Assembly (NCBI GenBank): GCA_958295665.1
Contig: OY282560.1
Span: forward strand, 85,908,311 to 85,972,310
Source: Tipula vernalis
Taxonomy: Eukaryota > Arthropoda > Insecta > Diptera > Tipulidae
Length of the DNA: 64,000 nt
Direction of reading: 5' to 3'
Position numbers and translations under genes: made by a program. The first letter of the stretch is position 1, and each line of letters starts with the position of its first letter. Below, piece after piece: positions 9,637 to 21,975 of this stretch. Under the pieces are notes generated by a model. That model searched no databases. It was not told where the DNA came from and saw only the letters and a list, made by a program, of their open reading frames with translations.

Positions 9637-11699
9637 TTTTAATAAGAATTAACTCAATTTTATAATCTGGTAAATATAGCTAAAATAATTTTTTCATGAG
9701 CACAAATATTAATGCAACGCATAGTAGAAGTTAGAAATATTTAGATTTTTAATCCTCCCATCAAGATATAAATTCGATTCAACCTTTCGGCCGGCCGTGC
9801 ATTGATTTTATGTAATATTGTCCGTTAAACTAAGTGGACGATCATCGGACATTTTAGCGATGGGTTTATAAAATCTAATAATATTTGAATACGAATTTAA
9901 CTTAGCAGGTTATTTTTTGCTGAACACTACGTTCACAGATATAATGGAATTCGCCGTCAAACAAACATACTTTTTATGGAGTATGACGGCATTTGCCGCC
10001 ACATAAATAAAGTCATTTTGCTTCATGGGAGTATTTGCAGTCAATTTTATTAGGTCGAAAATTCTAACTGCGCAATATACAATTTTCTATCATTACACTT
10101 ATTTCCGAATACATGCGATTTAATTGCTTTGAAGGTGTACCTCTCCCCGCAGTCCCTACCGCCTCTAGCCGATACTAGAGGCGTTACTTTCATACTTAAG
10201 TAAAACGTATTGTAATGATGCCAATAAAAGATGTCAACCGTAATTTTAAAGAATTTTTTGTTGCTTACCGAGTTATTCAACAAACAAATCGTTCGAATTA
10301 GACCGAATTTTGGAAAACATTATTATTATTGTGTCTATTTAAAACGCAAACTTCAAATTGGTGGAGTTTTATAATTCTTGGAGATTTGTCGATTCGAAAT
10401 TCAAAAAGTTCTTATGCTATATAAAAATTACAAACTAAGTACTTTTTTTATAAACTTCGTTGAAACTAAATAGCACATTGATTTTTACGGTGTTTGGATC
10501 GGGATTTCCTGGTTCAAAACCCGATAGGCGAACGAGTGCATTTTTGTGAATGAATACGGCATTAAAAGTGTCGTAGAAACCTTAATTCGAGCACTTTTCT
10601 CAAAGAGGTGTCTCAAAAAAGTAATAATATCGTGCTAGTTTCGTTCTTCCAAAAATTGAGAATTCTTCATAAATTCAAGAAATATTGGAAGACGCAGTTA
10701 TCTGCTAAACATTCATATAAAATTAAATAGGGCAGAAACCGAACAACGAAAATTTGAACGATATCTTCCATATTTGAGGCATATTTGCATTTTATTTTAT
10801 TTTGGGCCTTACACGCATTTTTTTTAAAAGTATCGCATTTGCATGTACATATGTATGTACTTAAATCTAAGCTAAAAATTGACGAAACTTTATTTAATGT
10901 ATTGTTGAAATTTCAGTGAATTTTAAAAAAAATTGACATGTCAAAATTACAATAGTAAGATGTTAAAATTCGAATTTTGTATTTTATTATTTGAATCATT
11001 TGACTTTTTTTGGAAACTGCAAAAAAATTATGCCACTAATCTAGTAGAAAATTATAACATATCATTAAGACCCTATTATTTAGAATGCTCTGATCTAAAC
11101 TATTGATAAATTTTAATTTATCAATTCTGTAAAGTTACCTCAATATCCCAATATCCGTTCAACAAGAGTGAATAGTACGTTTAGTATCGAGAAATGTAAA
11201 TTCATTTACCGATAATCCAGTCTAAGCCAAAGCACAAATGCCAAAAAAAATACAATGCCCCAAAATTAATGCAAAAATGCCTCAAAAATAAATTAAATAA
11301 TACGATGAGAAAATAGTACAAAACAATCAAACAATTGAAACACGAAGAATTCTTTAAAATCTCTGACAGTGGAGGTTTGGGGACGGCTACTCCATCTTCT
11401 AACGTCTAAAACGATTTAAAATTTCATTAAAAAAATTGTTATGTTTTAATTAAACTATTTTCCGATTTTTAGTACTATCAGAAGAAGCGATAAGATGATA
11501 AACGTGTCGCTTAGGCGCAACCCGGTTTCTATTCCGTTAAAAAAAAAAATGGAGATGATTCGGAATTAATAATTAAAAACTGCATTTGGTAGCAAAACCA
11601 TCCCATTCCAAGTGTCAAATTATTATTAAAGCCGTTCTATTCCATAAGTAGTTGCAAATCACGTCTATAAAACCGTTCAAATTCCGGTAGAAAATCGAA
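9637..11699. other. AT-rich non-coding stretch
   Basis: About 2 kb without a recognisable gene. A perfect 9-bp stem (CGCCTCTAG / CTAGAGGCG) lies at about 10160-10183. The 77-codon minus-strand frame covering it has no features of a real protein. Confidence 0.45.
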
Positions 11700-12080
11700 G
11701 ACGTGATAGACTAGGCATTAAATATGAAAATTGCAACAAAACAATTTTTTAGCGATGACTTCGTTTTTAAATTTGTAGAACATGGCCAAGGATATTATGG
11801 TGCTGAACCTCCAAAGAAAAAGTTAAAAGAAATTATAAGAATATTGTGAAAATAGAAAATCACTTAGCAGAAACGCAGCTGATTATTATATGATGGATTA
11901 AAAAATATGGTTTTGCCTAAAGTTGTGGAAAACACAGCAAAAAGGATCTAATGGAACTTCATCCTGTGTGTTCAGTTGCAGGGCATTCGTTCATTCCGCT
12001 GGACCGAGTGTTGGCCCAACCAGAGAAAAAAAATCAAACAATCATCGATGTTGCTCATTACGCAGGCCTGCAAAAAACGG
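11700..12080 (+). pseudogene. Degenerate fragment of a DUF7869-like transposon protein
   Basis: The plus strand near 11950-12080 can be read as VCSVAGHSFIPLDRVLAQ followed by EKKNQTIIDVAHY. GHSF.P.DRV is a hallmark of the insect transposon-type proteins grouped as DUF7869; this family assignment is from memory of the motif. Upstream, around 11750-11830, the frame DFVFKFVEHGQGYYGAEPP may be another piece, but stops and indels separate the parts. It belongs to the same broad family as the better-preserved gene at 60863-62830, but is too decayed to bound precisely. Confidence 0.45.
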
Positions 12081-12102
12081 TTAAACATTTTTTTTTTTTT
12101 TG

Positions 12103-12810
12103 ATTGAACAGTCGTATCCGTATACGAAGTAATTTTAGATTTACCCTAAAGGGTCAACCAGCGAAAAATTATAAACTAAAAAATTTTAGTGGAACGATTG
12201 CATTATTTATCAACATTTGATTACCACCAAACTTTTTTCTTCTAATGAAATAAAGTAGAATATTTTAAACTATTTTATTGTGTCACAAAATAAAAAAACA
12301 AATATTAATTACAAATTATTATTCTTTACGTGCAACCAAAATGGGGCTTTGTAATTCATAAAACACGAAACACAAAATTTTTCCATTTACAAAAAAATCG
12401 GGCAAAAAATGTTACAAATGTTGCTAAATTATCAAATAAATTAATAACACGGTAAAACCTATTATGAATAATCGCATGAAATAAAAATTTTTGCATCTAC
12501 CGCATCAAGAATTTATTTGGATTTGACATTCATTTCTTAAGTTTGGACGCAAAATCGCGCATTCTTAATTTTTTCTTAAGTGACAGACTAACGAAGCTTC
12601 GCTAAACTTCCTAAGTAACGTTAATTTTTCGCTAGGCGAGAATACCACTTATTTTTTTTTGGTCTTAAGTTATTTCAAGTGTAAAAGTGGTAAAAACAGG
12701 CGTTCGACACTTTGAGGCTAGAATATCTCAAAAACCTGACGTGATAGGGTAAATCGGTGGCCAAATTCGAATTCAGCGCAAAAAACTACTTCGAATACGA
12801 CTGTTCATCA
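12103..12810. mobile_element. Possible non-autonomous inverted-repeat element
   Basis: The left end contains TGAACAGTCGTAT, then CGAAGTA.TTTT and GATTTACCCT. The right end carries the complement in the same order (AGGGTAAATC, CTACTTCGAATACGACTGTTCA). That gives imperfect inverted termini of about 65 bp. The 10-bp CAGGCCTGCA-like sequence lies just outside both ends. The interior is AT-rich and non-coding. Boundaries and target duplication are uncertain. Confidence 0.5.
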
Positions 12811-13229
12811 TAAAAATCTTGCAGGCCTGTGATATTTGAATATTATAGAACACGGTACTACATCTGGTATTAGTATAAATTACCCAGTTCTGTACTTTAA
12901 AACTGAGATGTGTAATTTCTTAATGCCTCCTCTCCCTCTCCCTTTCCCGAAATTGGCCATTTAAGTTCGTGACAAGAATGATCCTAGCCAAACAATAACA
13001 CTAAAAGTGCTTCATAAGAGATGAACAATTTTAACCGGTGTGAAGTTTTTGGACACTTTTTTAGACAAAAATTTATGCGAGTATACACTGGGATTTTTGG
13101 GGCAAATGTTTATGCGAGTGTACACACTTATTTTAACACTGTATTTAACAAAAATAAAGTTATTCAAATAAAACAAGCCTCAAATAATTTCTAACATTCA
13201 TTTCCAATATGCTTTTCAACAAATCAAAG

Positions 13230-15060
13230 AACTTAGCACCACTTTGATATTTTGATATGATTTAACAAATCGATGAAATCCGTTTGGAATAAGGACGTTG
13301 TTCTCTATTATACCAAATAGCATGAATCTCAGAGATTGGCTCGTATAGTGACTATATAGGTTGTAAAGGGCATTCATTGCGGAATTCAAATCACTTAGTG
13401 CCATTACGATATGAGCCGTAGGGCTCTTGCAACAAAAATTTCGAAAGTTAACAAATCGACGAATTCCGTTTGGAACAAGGCCGTTGTTCTCTATTATACC
13501 AAATACCACGAATTTCAGAGATTGGCTCATATAGTGACTATATACACAGTTGAAAAAATATTGCTTATGTAATGCAAATTGAATTACATATAGGTCCAGT
13601 GCAAGGCTGTATTACAAAATGATACAAAGCTTGCATTAAAAATTGGTTTGATACAATTTGCATTAATTTGTAATACAGCAATTAGATTAAATTTTAGTGC
13701 AACATTCCATTACAATATAAAGCAAATTGTAGAAGAACCGTCAATCAACTGCATTAAAATTTATCAAAGACTACATTAGTAAAATATTTTTGAAGTATTA
13801 AATTTTAAAGCAAGTTCCATTAAAAGCTCCGTAATTTTTGCGTTTTTTTTGTTTTCCGGGGTTGTTCTTTGTTTTTGGTGCTTTGAGGTTGACGGTCGAA
13901 ATCTCAGAGAGCAGTTTACTTAAAAAAATAAAAACAACTTTTATATTCATCTCATCCTTCAATGGGCGGGCTAGCCTAGTTCACTTTATGGTCGCCCATG
14001 GTAATAACTTATAAATTAAGAACTGAAAAGCTTACGTTAAAACATAATAGATATTTTCGAATCCGGAAAACTAAATTATTAAAGATTTATTAAGCTGCTT
14101 ATATCTCATGTAGTCGGTTTGATCTAGTGAATAATATACCAGTAATGCAAAACTCGTGAGCAGGTTGTTTTAAAATGTTTAATAGTTGTATTAAAAATAT
14201 TTTTTAATGCAAATACTGCTTTAGAAATCCTCATAATTGCATTAAAATTCATTTTAAGGCTATCACACTTTACAATTTAATAATAACTTGCATTACATAA
14301 GTCATAATGCAAGGCTTGCATTAAAAATTAAAGTTATTTTTTCAATTGTGTAGGTTGTAAAGGGCATATATTGCGGAATTCAAATCACTTAGTGCCATTT
14401 TTATATGAGCCGTAGGGCTCTTGCAAAAATATTTTGAAAGTTAATAAATCGACGAATTTCGTTTGGAACAAGGACGTTGTTCTCTATTATACCAAATAGG
14501 ACGAATCTCAGAGATTTGCTTATATAGTGACTATATAGGTTGTAAAGGGCATTCATTGCGGAATTGAAATCACTTAGTGCCATTTTGATATGAGCCGTAG
14601 GACTCTTGCAAAAAAATTTAGAAAATTAACAAATCGTCGAATTTCGTTTGGAACAAGGACGTTGTTCTCTATTATACCAAATAGGACGAATCTCAGAGAT
14701 TGGCTTATATAGTGACTATATAGGTTGTAATGGGCATTCATTGCGGAATTGAAATCACTTAGTGCCATTTTGATATGAGCCGTAGGACTCTTGCAAAAAA
14801 ATTTCGAAAATTAACAAATCGTCGAATTTCGTTTGGAACAAGAACGTTGTTCTCTATTGTACCAAATAGGACGAATCTCAGAGATTGGCTCATATAGTGA
14901 CTATATAGGTTGTAAAGGGCAAACATTGCGAGATTAAAATCACTTAGTGCCATTTTGATATGAGCCGTAGGGCTCTTGCACAAAAATTTTTAAAGTTAAC
15001 AAATCGACAAATTTCGTTTGGAACAAGGACGTTGTTCTCTATTATACCATATAGTGACTA
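13230..15060 (-). repeat. 185-bp tandem units, left arm
   Basis: Units start at about 13230, 13392, 14386, 14571, 14756 and 14941, each anchored by CACTTAGTGCCAT. Spacing is exactly 185 bp for the last four; the 13392-14386 gap equals 186 bp plus the inserted element. Each unit contains CGTTGTTCTCTATTATACCA and GGTTGTAAAGGGCA. On the minus strand each unit can encode the same 60-75 residue frame (MALSDFNSAMNA... to ISKWH). The stop of one copy overlaps the start of the next. Confidence 0.9.
13543..14352. mobile_element. 806-bp TA-flanked non-autonomous element
   Basis: The element 13545-14350 begins CACAGTTGAAAAAATA and ends with the complement of CACAATTGAAAAAATA. It is flanked by TA at 13543-13544 and 14351-14352. 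Neighbouring 185-bp units read straight through this site (GTGACTATATAGGTTG), so the uninterrupted sequence is known. Subterminal motifs of the TTGCATTA type are repeated many times in both halves. No coding capacity. TA duplication suggests a Tc1/mariner/pogo relative. Confidence 0.85.
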
Positions 15061-15440
15061 TATCGGTGGCAATGTATGCCCTTTACAACCTATATAGTCA
15101 CCATATAAGCCAATCTCTGAGATTCGTGCTATTTGGTATAATAGAGAACAACGTCCTTGTTCCAAACGAAATTCGTCGATTTATTAACTTTCAAAATTTT
15201 TTTGCAACAGCCCTACGGCTCATATCAAAATGGCACTAAGTGATTTCAATTCCGCAATGTACTCGTATATCCTTTACAACCTATATAGTTACTATATGAG
15301 CCAATCTCTGAGATTCATGCTATTTGGTATAATAGAGAACAACGTCCTTCGAAATTCGAAACGAAAATCGTCGATTTGTTAATTTTCAAAATTTTTTTAC
15401 AAAAGCGTACGGCATGAGATTTCAAAATGGCGCTGGTTCG
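15061..15440 (+). repeat. 185-bp tandem units, right arm (inverted)
   Basis: The same unit as in the left arm but in inverted orientation, about two copies. The first reads from TATGCCCTTTACAACC to TGGCACTAAGTG at about 15240; the second is diverged and ends near 15440, where the unique arm sequence begins. The right arm is shorter than the left arm. Confidence 0.85.
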
Positions 15441-15670
15441 TTGATTTGTTGAAAAGAAAATTAGAAATGAATGTTATTTGAGGCCTATTTTATTTGAATA
15501 ACTTTAGTTTTGTTAAATACACTGTTAAAAGTTGTACACCCGCATAAATATATGTCCAAAAACTTAATTTTTGAAAAATCTAAATTTTGTCGAAAAACTT
15601 CACAGTACACTCGCTTAAATTTTTGTCCCAAAACAAAGGTGTCCAAAAACTTCACACCGGTACAATTTTA

Positions 15671-18600
15671 TAAGTCTAAAAAGTAGAAAATTAATTCGAT
15701 AGATCTTCAGACTTCGATAAGCTTTTAAAGAAGCATTTCGAAAAAGCGAAAGGAAAGTTAGGTTTTGTTAGTTTCTTGTTTGAACATTGTTTTGAAGACC
15801 GGAATACTTTCGTTTAGAGGATTTTCTTTTTAATTTTTTCGGTTTAAAAAGTTTTTCAATTTACGGGAAATTTGATTTAGAGAGAGTTGACTGTAATACA
15901 CAAATACAGAAAAAATTTAATAAGAGACCATTTGCGAGTTATTACTGTACATTGCAGCAAAACGATTCAAACCAATTAAGATGGAATAGGCCCCGGTTCG
16001 CTTCTAAACGACATAAAAACTCTTTGATCTGGGCCTGCAAGGTTCACTAATCAATTAGTAGTAGTTAGTAAATTTGCCTGAAATATGTCAATTTATTGTT
16101 TTTGTTTCTAAAGATGCTCTCTCAAAACCTTTATCTCGAAGCCCAAAAATAATTTTTTATGTTCCCTTCCAATAATTGCAACAAATTATACGTGTGGCGA
16201 ATTCATTTAAATTTACTGGGATTCATATTTCTGATCTCGTATTTGTTAATTAATTGGTAATGCTGCGATCCATCAATTTGGTGGAATATTATTAGGAAGA
16301 CCGAAGGCATGGATATTTTTCATTTACACCATCGTGATTAAGACCAAAAGAATTACTTTTAAGATTGATTTTCAAATAATAATATAACAGTATTCTAAAT
16401 TTTGCGAATAGTAAATATTATCTGTATAGCATATAAAAATTTATCTCGACTATTATTTACTCAGGGTCAACCGCACTATAAAACTATTATGTTTTTATAG
16501 ATAAACCAAAGCGCGTTGTGTACGAGTATGCGCAAGAATGCATTTGTAGTTTATTGCCGCTAATTATGAAAAAAATTTTGTTGGCAAAATCAACTGTCGG
16601 ACAACAGACTATACAGTCATAAAGAGATGTTATTGATCGATTATTATTTATTAATCCATTTTATGCATCCAGTACAATATATAGTTTCTTGTATGCACCA
16701 TCTGCTCTTTTTTTGGTGTAATCTTATCATTTTCTTATTATTATTCTGTATTCTTTAATACAGTTTTTCTTTATCATGTTTGGTTATTACGTTTTGTTGA
16801 CTCTGCATATTATATACATACATGCAGGGTTCAACGCCATTCTCTCTCTATATACCATATATATATTATAGTTATATATTTATATAATTAAACTTGAACT
16901 GTTATAAGACAAATATTGTATTTTTTCTTATATTGTTTATACAAAAGGTTTCAAATGCACGCGCATATATACCTACATAATGTTAAAAAACGTCAGTGTT
17001 CATAAAAGTTGATCGTGCTAATGATCATTATAAATAATTAAATAAACGATAGGCGCGTAATATCGAATAAAATAATGAAAAAGAAAAAATTACGTCACTT
17101 CCGTTTTTTGGATGAAGTTGTTTTTCCTGTTGGTTCAGGTACTCGTCGTCTTACTCAATTTTGAATTTGTTGAAACATCTCGTTTCTAAAAATAATGTTT
17201 CGAACAACATGTGGTTGTAAGTAGGTAGCTTAATGACAATATATATAGAGACATTTGAAAAATGTATAACGATTCTGTGTGGTATGCTGTATTCAATGCT
17301 ACTACACTTTTCAATGTTGATATATTTTTTTTTTAAATGAAATAAGCGATGTGGAAGGTTATTTTACATGTTAAATATGTGTATTGTACAATTATGACAA
17401 TTGACGAGTGATTTTGTTTTTTAATGTTTATCCTGTAATGAAAATGAAAAACCCAACTTTTCTTATCGATAAATTTGGAAATATAGTTTATAGTTAATTG
17501 TATATCTTAAAATAAAAATTGAAAGGAAGCATGTGGTTTTTTGATTATCACGAAAACCATGTTGATTATAGGAATCTTATACGACGTTGTATTTCACTGA
17601 AAGACATCAAGTTTCCTCGATTTTTTGATTTTATTGTAAAAAATTCAAACAGATGGCTTTCGTTTGATAACAAAAAAATACAAAAATAAATACAAAAGAA
17701 AGATGTGTTTAATGCAGGTGAATGTAAAAGTAATTCTTAAATATTTTCTTTGTTTTCTTTTAAATATAGTTTTAAGAAATAAAAACAGTAATTTAAGATT
17801 ATTATTAATAATACTTATAAGAAAATAGGTTAACCATCATCAAGTATCTCTTTGTAGTCGATAATCTCACCTGTGTGAATAAATATTTATTAATATACTT
17901 ACCGATCTGATTGCGTGACAAATTTAATACTTGGCATCTGCTTCCAATCAATTTTTATATTTTTGCAAAAAGCAGGTGATCAAAAGATTTTTGTTTTCAA
18001 ATCAATATAAATTCATTATGAAATTGTAAGAATTTAAAATTTAAATTTTGTGTGCTTAATATACATATATGCATACATATGTATGTATATAGGGCAGATG
18101 TATGTTTATTTATTAGACGATTCAAAAAAAAAAAAAAGATTGAATAAAACAATAAAACTAATTTGCACCAGATAACAAAGTTTTTTCTCGGCATTCTATT
18201 AATAGTTTGTCTACTTAAGTATTTTATTTCCGTTTTTTTTTTTTTTTTACGAAAACATCTATTTGTGTCACCCAATCATTTAAAACAAATTTTTTGTTGA
18301 TCCCCGCGATATATTTAAAGCGTTTAAAAATAGAAAAGCGTTGTTTCTTTTAAATTACATACATATATCAAAATCATATACGCAATCAGCATCAACCTCG
18401 TCGTCGTCATACATTTAATATGGTGGTGTGTCGATACATGACAAAACGAATTATATTTTCCACTTGATAATTTTTTATTTATTTATTTATTTTTTTACCG
18501 CGAATTAAACGCGAAATTCGTCAAGGTCACTTATTATTATTTTATTGTATGTACATGTTTTATAATTGAAGTGCTTTATCGACGTGTTCTCTTTTATGAC

Positions 18601-21495
18601 GTTTTGTTTTGTTTTTCTTCTTTGCTGTACTTGTGTAAATTATTATGTGACGTATCGCGCTTAGCAAAAATATTTAGTAGAAGAATGCGCGCGAATGAAT
18701 GGAAGAACAAAACGTAATCATAATACAACATTTTTTTTTTTTTTTTTTTATATTCTACGAGTTCGTTGACTTGGTGAGTTTTCATAAGTCAAAAATACAA
18801 ATAATAAGTAATAAAAAAAAAAACATATAAATATAATCAAAAATAGTTGTTTGAGGATGTGTATAATAGGTACAGTTCTATTCTTTTCAAGCTTAACATG
18901 AACATAAATAATTTAATGTACGGTTATTTTTGTGAATTTAGTATTTTAAGTATTCGTCTCAAAGCAAGTCACCGACCCATTAAGCTATGTCGTAGGATGT
19001 ACTTTAAAATATAGATTTCTGCTTATCAGTGTTTCCCAAACTGGTAGGTATTGGTTAAGATACAACATTTTAGGTACAAAACGTATATGGATGGCCTGAA
19101 TTCATTTATGATCAAATCAATACAGTTATAATTTCTGTTAAACGATGACTGTTTGGTTCCATTGTTTGTTTAAGAGCAGCAAACCATAATTTTGGTGATG
19201 TATTTTCAACATGCTTTGTTTGCTTATTTCACTGATTACAAATTGGGATGAGTAATGCGAACAAATCGTGGGTTGAAGTCAAACACATTAATTATATGCC
19301 AGATTGGGTAAATACTTTAGGAAGATTTATATTCGGTTTCTAATTTCGTATACTAAATCTTTCGCAGAATAAAAAATTCGAAAAATGTGCCAGAGAACAC
19401 ATAATAAAAGCTTTTATTCATTTATGTAACATTCGAGAACAGATTAGTCATGAAAAATAAATTAGGTAGGAACTTTTCAAGTGTTTTTTTCATAAAGAAT
19501 TTTCTCAAAGCTTTATTTACAATTGTTTTCTCTTCATTTTACGGTGAAAAATATTAAATTGAATTTCTCATTTTAACATTCATAATTGAATCATTTTAAA
19601 TAGGCGAACTAAACTGCACTCCTATCGTTTTAGGGCGCTAGATATTGTTAGACGTGTAAGAAATTGCTGCTCTCAGGCTGCCCGATGATTTCTGCGGTCT
19701 ACTTGCCAGACAAGGAATAATTAAGGAAATCTAGATTTTATATCTGTATAGTATTTCAAGTTTCAACCCTGTCAAACAAGAACGAATGAAAGAAGTTTTT
19801 ATTTTATGGCTCTGACTCATTTAGAATAGGGTTTACGTATTATATTCCTTACTTTTTTTGCAATCTGCGGCAAGGTTAATTGCCTGCAGAAATTTTCTTG
19901 CAGGTCAAATTCTTTGAGAATAACGAATTTAAAGTACATACCGCGTATTTACATAAGTACATATTTTGCTCGACCTACTTTTACTTTTTTTAATTTTTTT
20001 TTATTTAGGCTTGGCTATCTCTTATCACCTTCTATATACCGTCAGAATAAAATATAAAAATATACAGCTACATAGTCTATAGCACCGTTTTAGTACGCGT
20101 TGCTGTAAATTTTTATATTTTTGTCAAAGAAATAAAGTTATTCACAGAATAACTTTATTCACAGAAATACAGTTATTTGTTTCATAAATTCATACATTTC
20201 CTTATAAACTACTGCCCGCAATTTCATTACATTAATTAAGTTTTTATTACTGCCAAGGATATTGAATTTACATCTGATGAACGCACCATCCAATTACCAT
20301 GGTTCAGTCTAATTCTAACAATCATCCGTATTTTTTTGTGATTTTCTTAAAGAAAGGAGTTCTTTCCTTTCCTTAAGTTTTTCTCGTTGTACTCATTCTC
20401 CATTTTTGTCTATAAAATCATGTAAAACATTCGAAGTACATGACTCCCCTTTTTCTAGCAAATCAGCTCTTTAATTCCCATCGATCGGCCTGCATGATGA
20501 TATTTATTGTAAGGTCACAATACACTGACAGAATTGAACAAGCTCAAACATTGCTGAATTGCTTTAATAAAATCGCCTTTAAAGGTATTATTTCTGAGTA
20601 ATAACTTCTCTTGATATTAAAGGTCGTATACAAATCTTATGTCAATTTCGATTCACCAAAAAAAAAAAAAAAACAATTCGTTGTCGAAATAGTGATTTTT
20701 CTGCTGTCAAATTGTTCGATTCGCCAAGAAAACGCAATTCGTCGAGCAAAATTTTTGCTCGATTATAAATCTCGATTTTTTGGCAGATTACCTACCCACC
20801 CCTCTTTTACTAATACCACCAGCAGAATTCTATTTGCCAAAACGTCAACAATATTTTTTTACAGATGTCAAACACACCCACATATATATAAATGGGTAAT
20901 TCGATTGTTCTTCAGAGATTGCTTCTTTTTCAAAGAGGGGTAGAAGGCGAATCGAAAACGACATTAGTGGCAAATTAAAATGGGACGCCCTTTAAAATGT
21001 ATCACGCTTTTACGGCGAAGGAGGTTGGGAAGATAGGCGGTAGGAGATATAGAAAATGTAATGCTATGTGAGAAGGAGGTAGGACATCGGTCACAAATGA
21101 TAGTTGATTTTGTATTATTGCTTGTATTTTATTTTTTTCGTCATTTTCGAATGGCACACAGCGAAACTCCGCCCTGGCTGAAACAATGAGAAAGAATTAT
21201 ATCAGCCAATTCTCAGCCATAGTTTTGAAGAAATTTTGAAATTTTCTAAATTGGAAAAATTGTCGTTCGAGGAGTCGGATAGACTCCAATTTTTTTTTTC
21301 TTGTTATCATTCTTACTGTTTTTCGCACTGTGATCCACTCTCTCTCTCTCTCTTGTAATCGAGAGGTGAATCACCCTTTTCAAACGTCACAGTAAGTATT
21401 GGGGTTGAACTTACCGCACCACATACAACTCAAAGGCACAAGGATTCTCAACATTCATTAATTGGCTAAAAGCTTCCATTCAATACATTACTATA
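15671..21495. other. Long AT-rich non-coding stretch
   Basis: About 5.8 kb without a supported gene. It holds simple repeats and homopolymers: TATATA tracts near 16850-16890, A15 near 18123, T-rich run near 18233-18248, T19 at 18731-18749, A-run near 20658 and (CT)n near 21337-21352. A diverged sequence around 16010-16080 (TTTGATCTGGGCCTGCAAGGTT) resembles 38970-39020 and may be a low-copy repeat. The 110-codon frame at 20611-20943 is low-complexity and unsupported. Confidence 0.5.
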
Positions 21496-21497
21496 TA

Positions 21498-21744
21498 CAG
21501 TAAAATTCCGCTATAACAAACCCTGTTTTTAAAAAACATTCGGTTATTACAAACTGCTTCGGATATAACAAACTTTGATTATAACAACATAGCAAATTTT
21601 TCGCAAACGAGTTTACTATAAAAATCTATCAACATTTGCAACAAACTGTGTTTGTTAGAAACGATGTCATTTATAAAACCAAACTCCGTTTATAAAAAAC
21701 TTTTTTGTTTTCCCTTGGGTGTTTGTTATATCAGGATTTCACTG
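21498..21744. mobile_element. pogo/Tigger-type MITE
   Basis: About 247 bp. The left end CAGTAAAATTCCGCTATAAC and the right end (complement CAGTGAAATCCTGATATAAC) form imperfect inverted repeats of about 28 bp. TA precedes the left end; CA follows the right end, so one flank has mutated. Such CAGTRAAAT..CNNTATAAC termini are typical of pogo-like elements. The interior is rich in TTATAACAAAC repeats and non-coding. Confidence 0.75.
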
Positions 21745-21975
21745 CACATGCAAATACAATAACCAATTTTGGAGGATATTTATACCTTTCTTAATATATT
21801 AGTCACACTCTAGGTCGAGCGCCTCACTTCGGATTACTCACTTTATTACTTCATTCGTACGTTGCAGTTGTCAGCTAAAATTTTCATATGCTTATCAAAG
21901 CTCATTCGTCGATCAACTCACACACCGAAATATTTATCTATACGTTCACTTGTTCAATTCTATTATTCTTAATAT

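Larger units (their letters stand above)
13025..15670. mobile_element. Foldback-type element with 9-bp target duplication
   Basis: The element is 13034-15661 and begins ACCGGTGTGAAGTTTTTGG; its end is the exact complement. ACAATTTTA is duplicated at 13025-13033 and 15662-15670. A 9-bp duplication plus long arms of tandem repeats is the Foldback/Mutator-like signature (family knowledge). Each arm has an outer unique part (CACTGTATTTAACA, TTATTTGAATAAC..., TTTTCAACAAATC) and then tandem copies of a unit of about 185 bp. The left arm holds six units and the right arm about two; they meet near 15060. An 806-bp foreign element splits one left-arm unit. No transposase is encoded. Confidence 0.88.

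Noticed and set aside
10050..10283. 77-codon minus-strand frame
   Set aside because: Covers a short palindrome in AT-rich DNA; no domain or family feature.
20611..20943. 110-codon plus-strand frame
   Set aside because: Runs through an A15 tract and low-complexity sequence; no motif, no context, no second copy.
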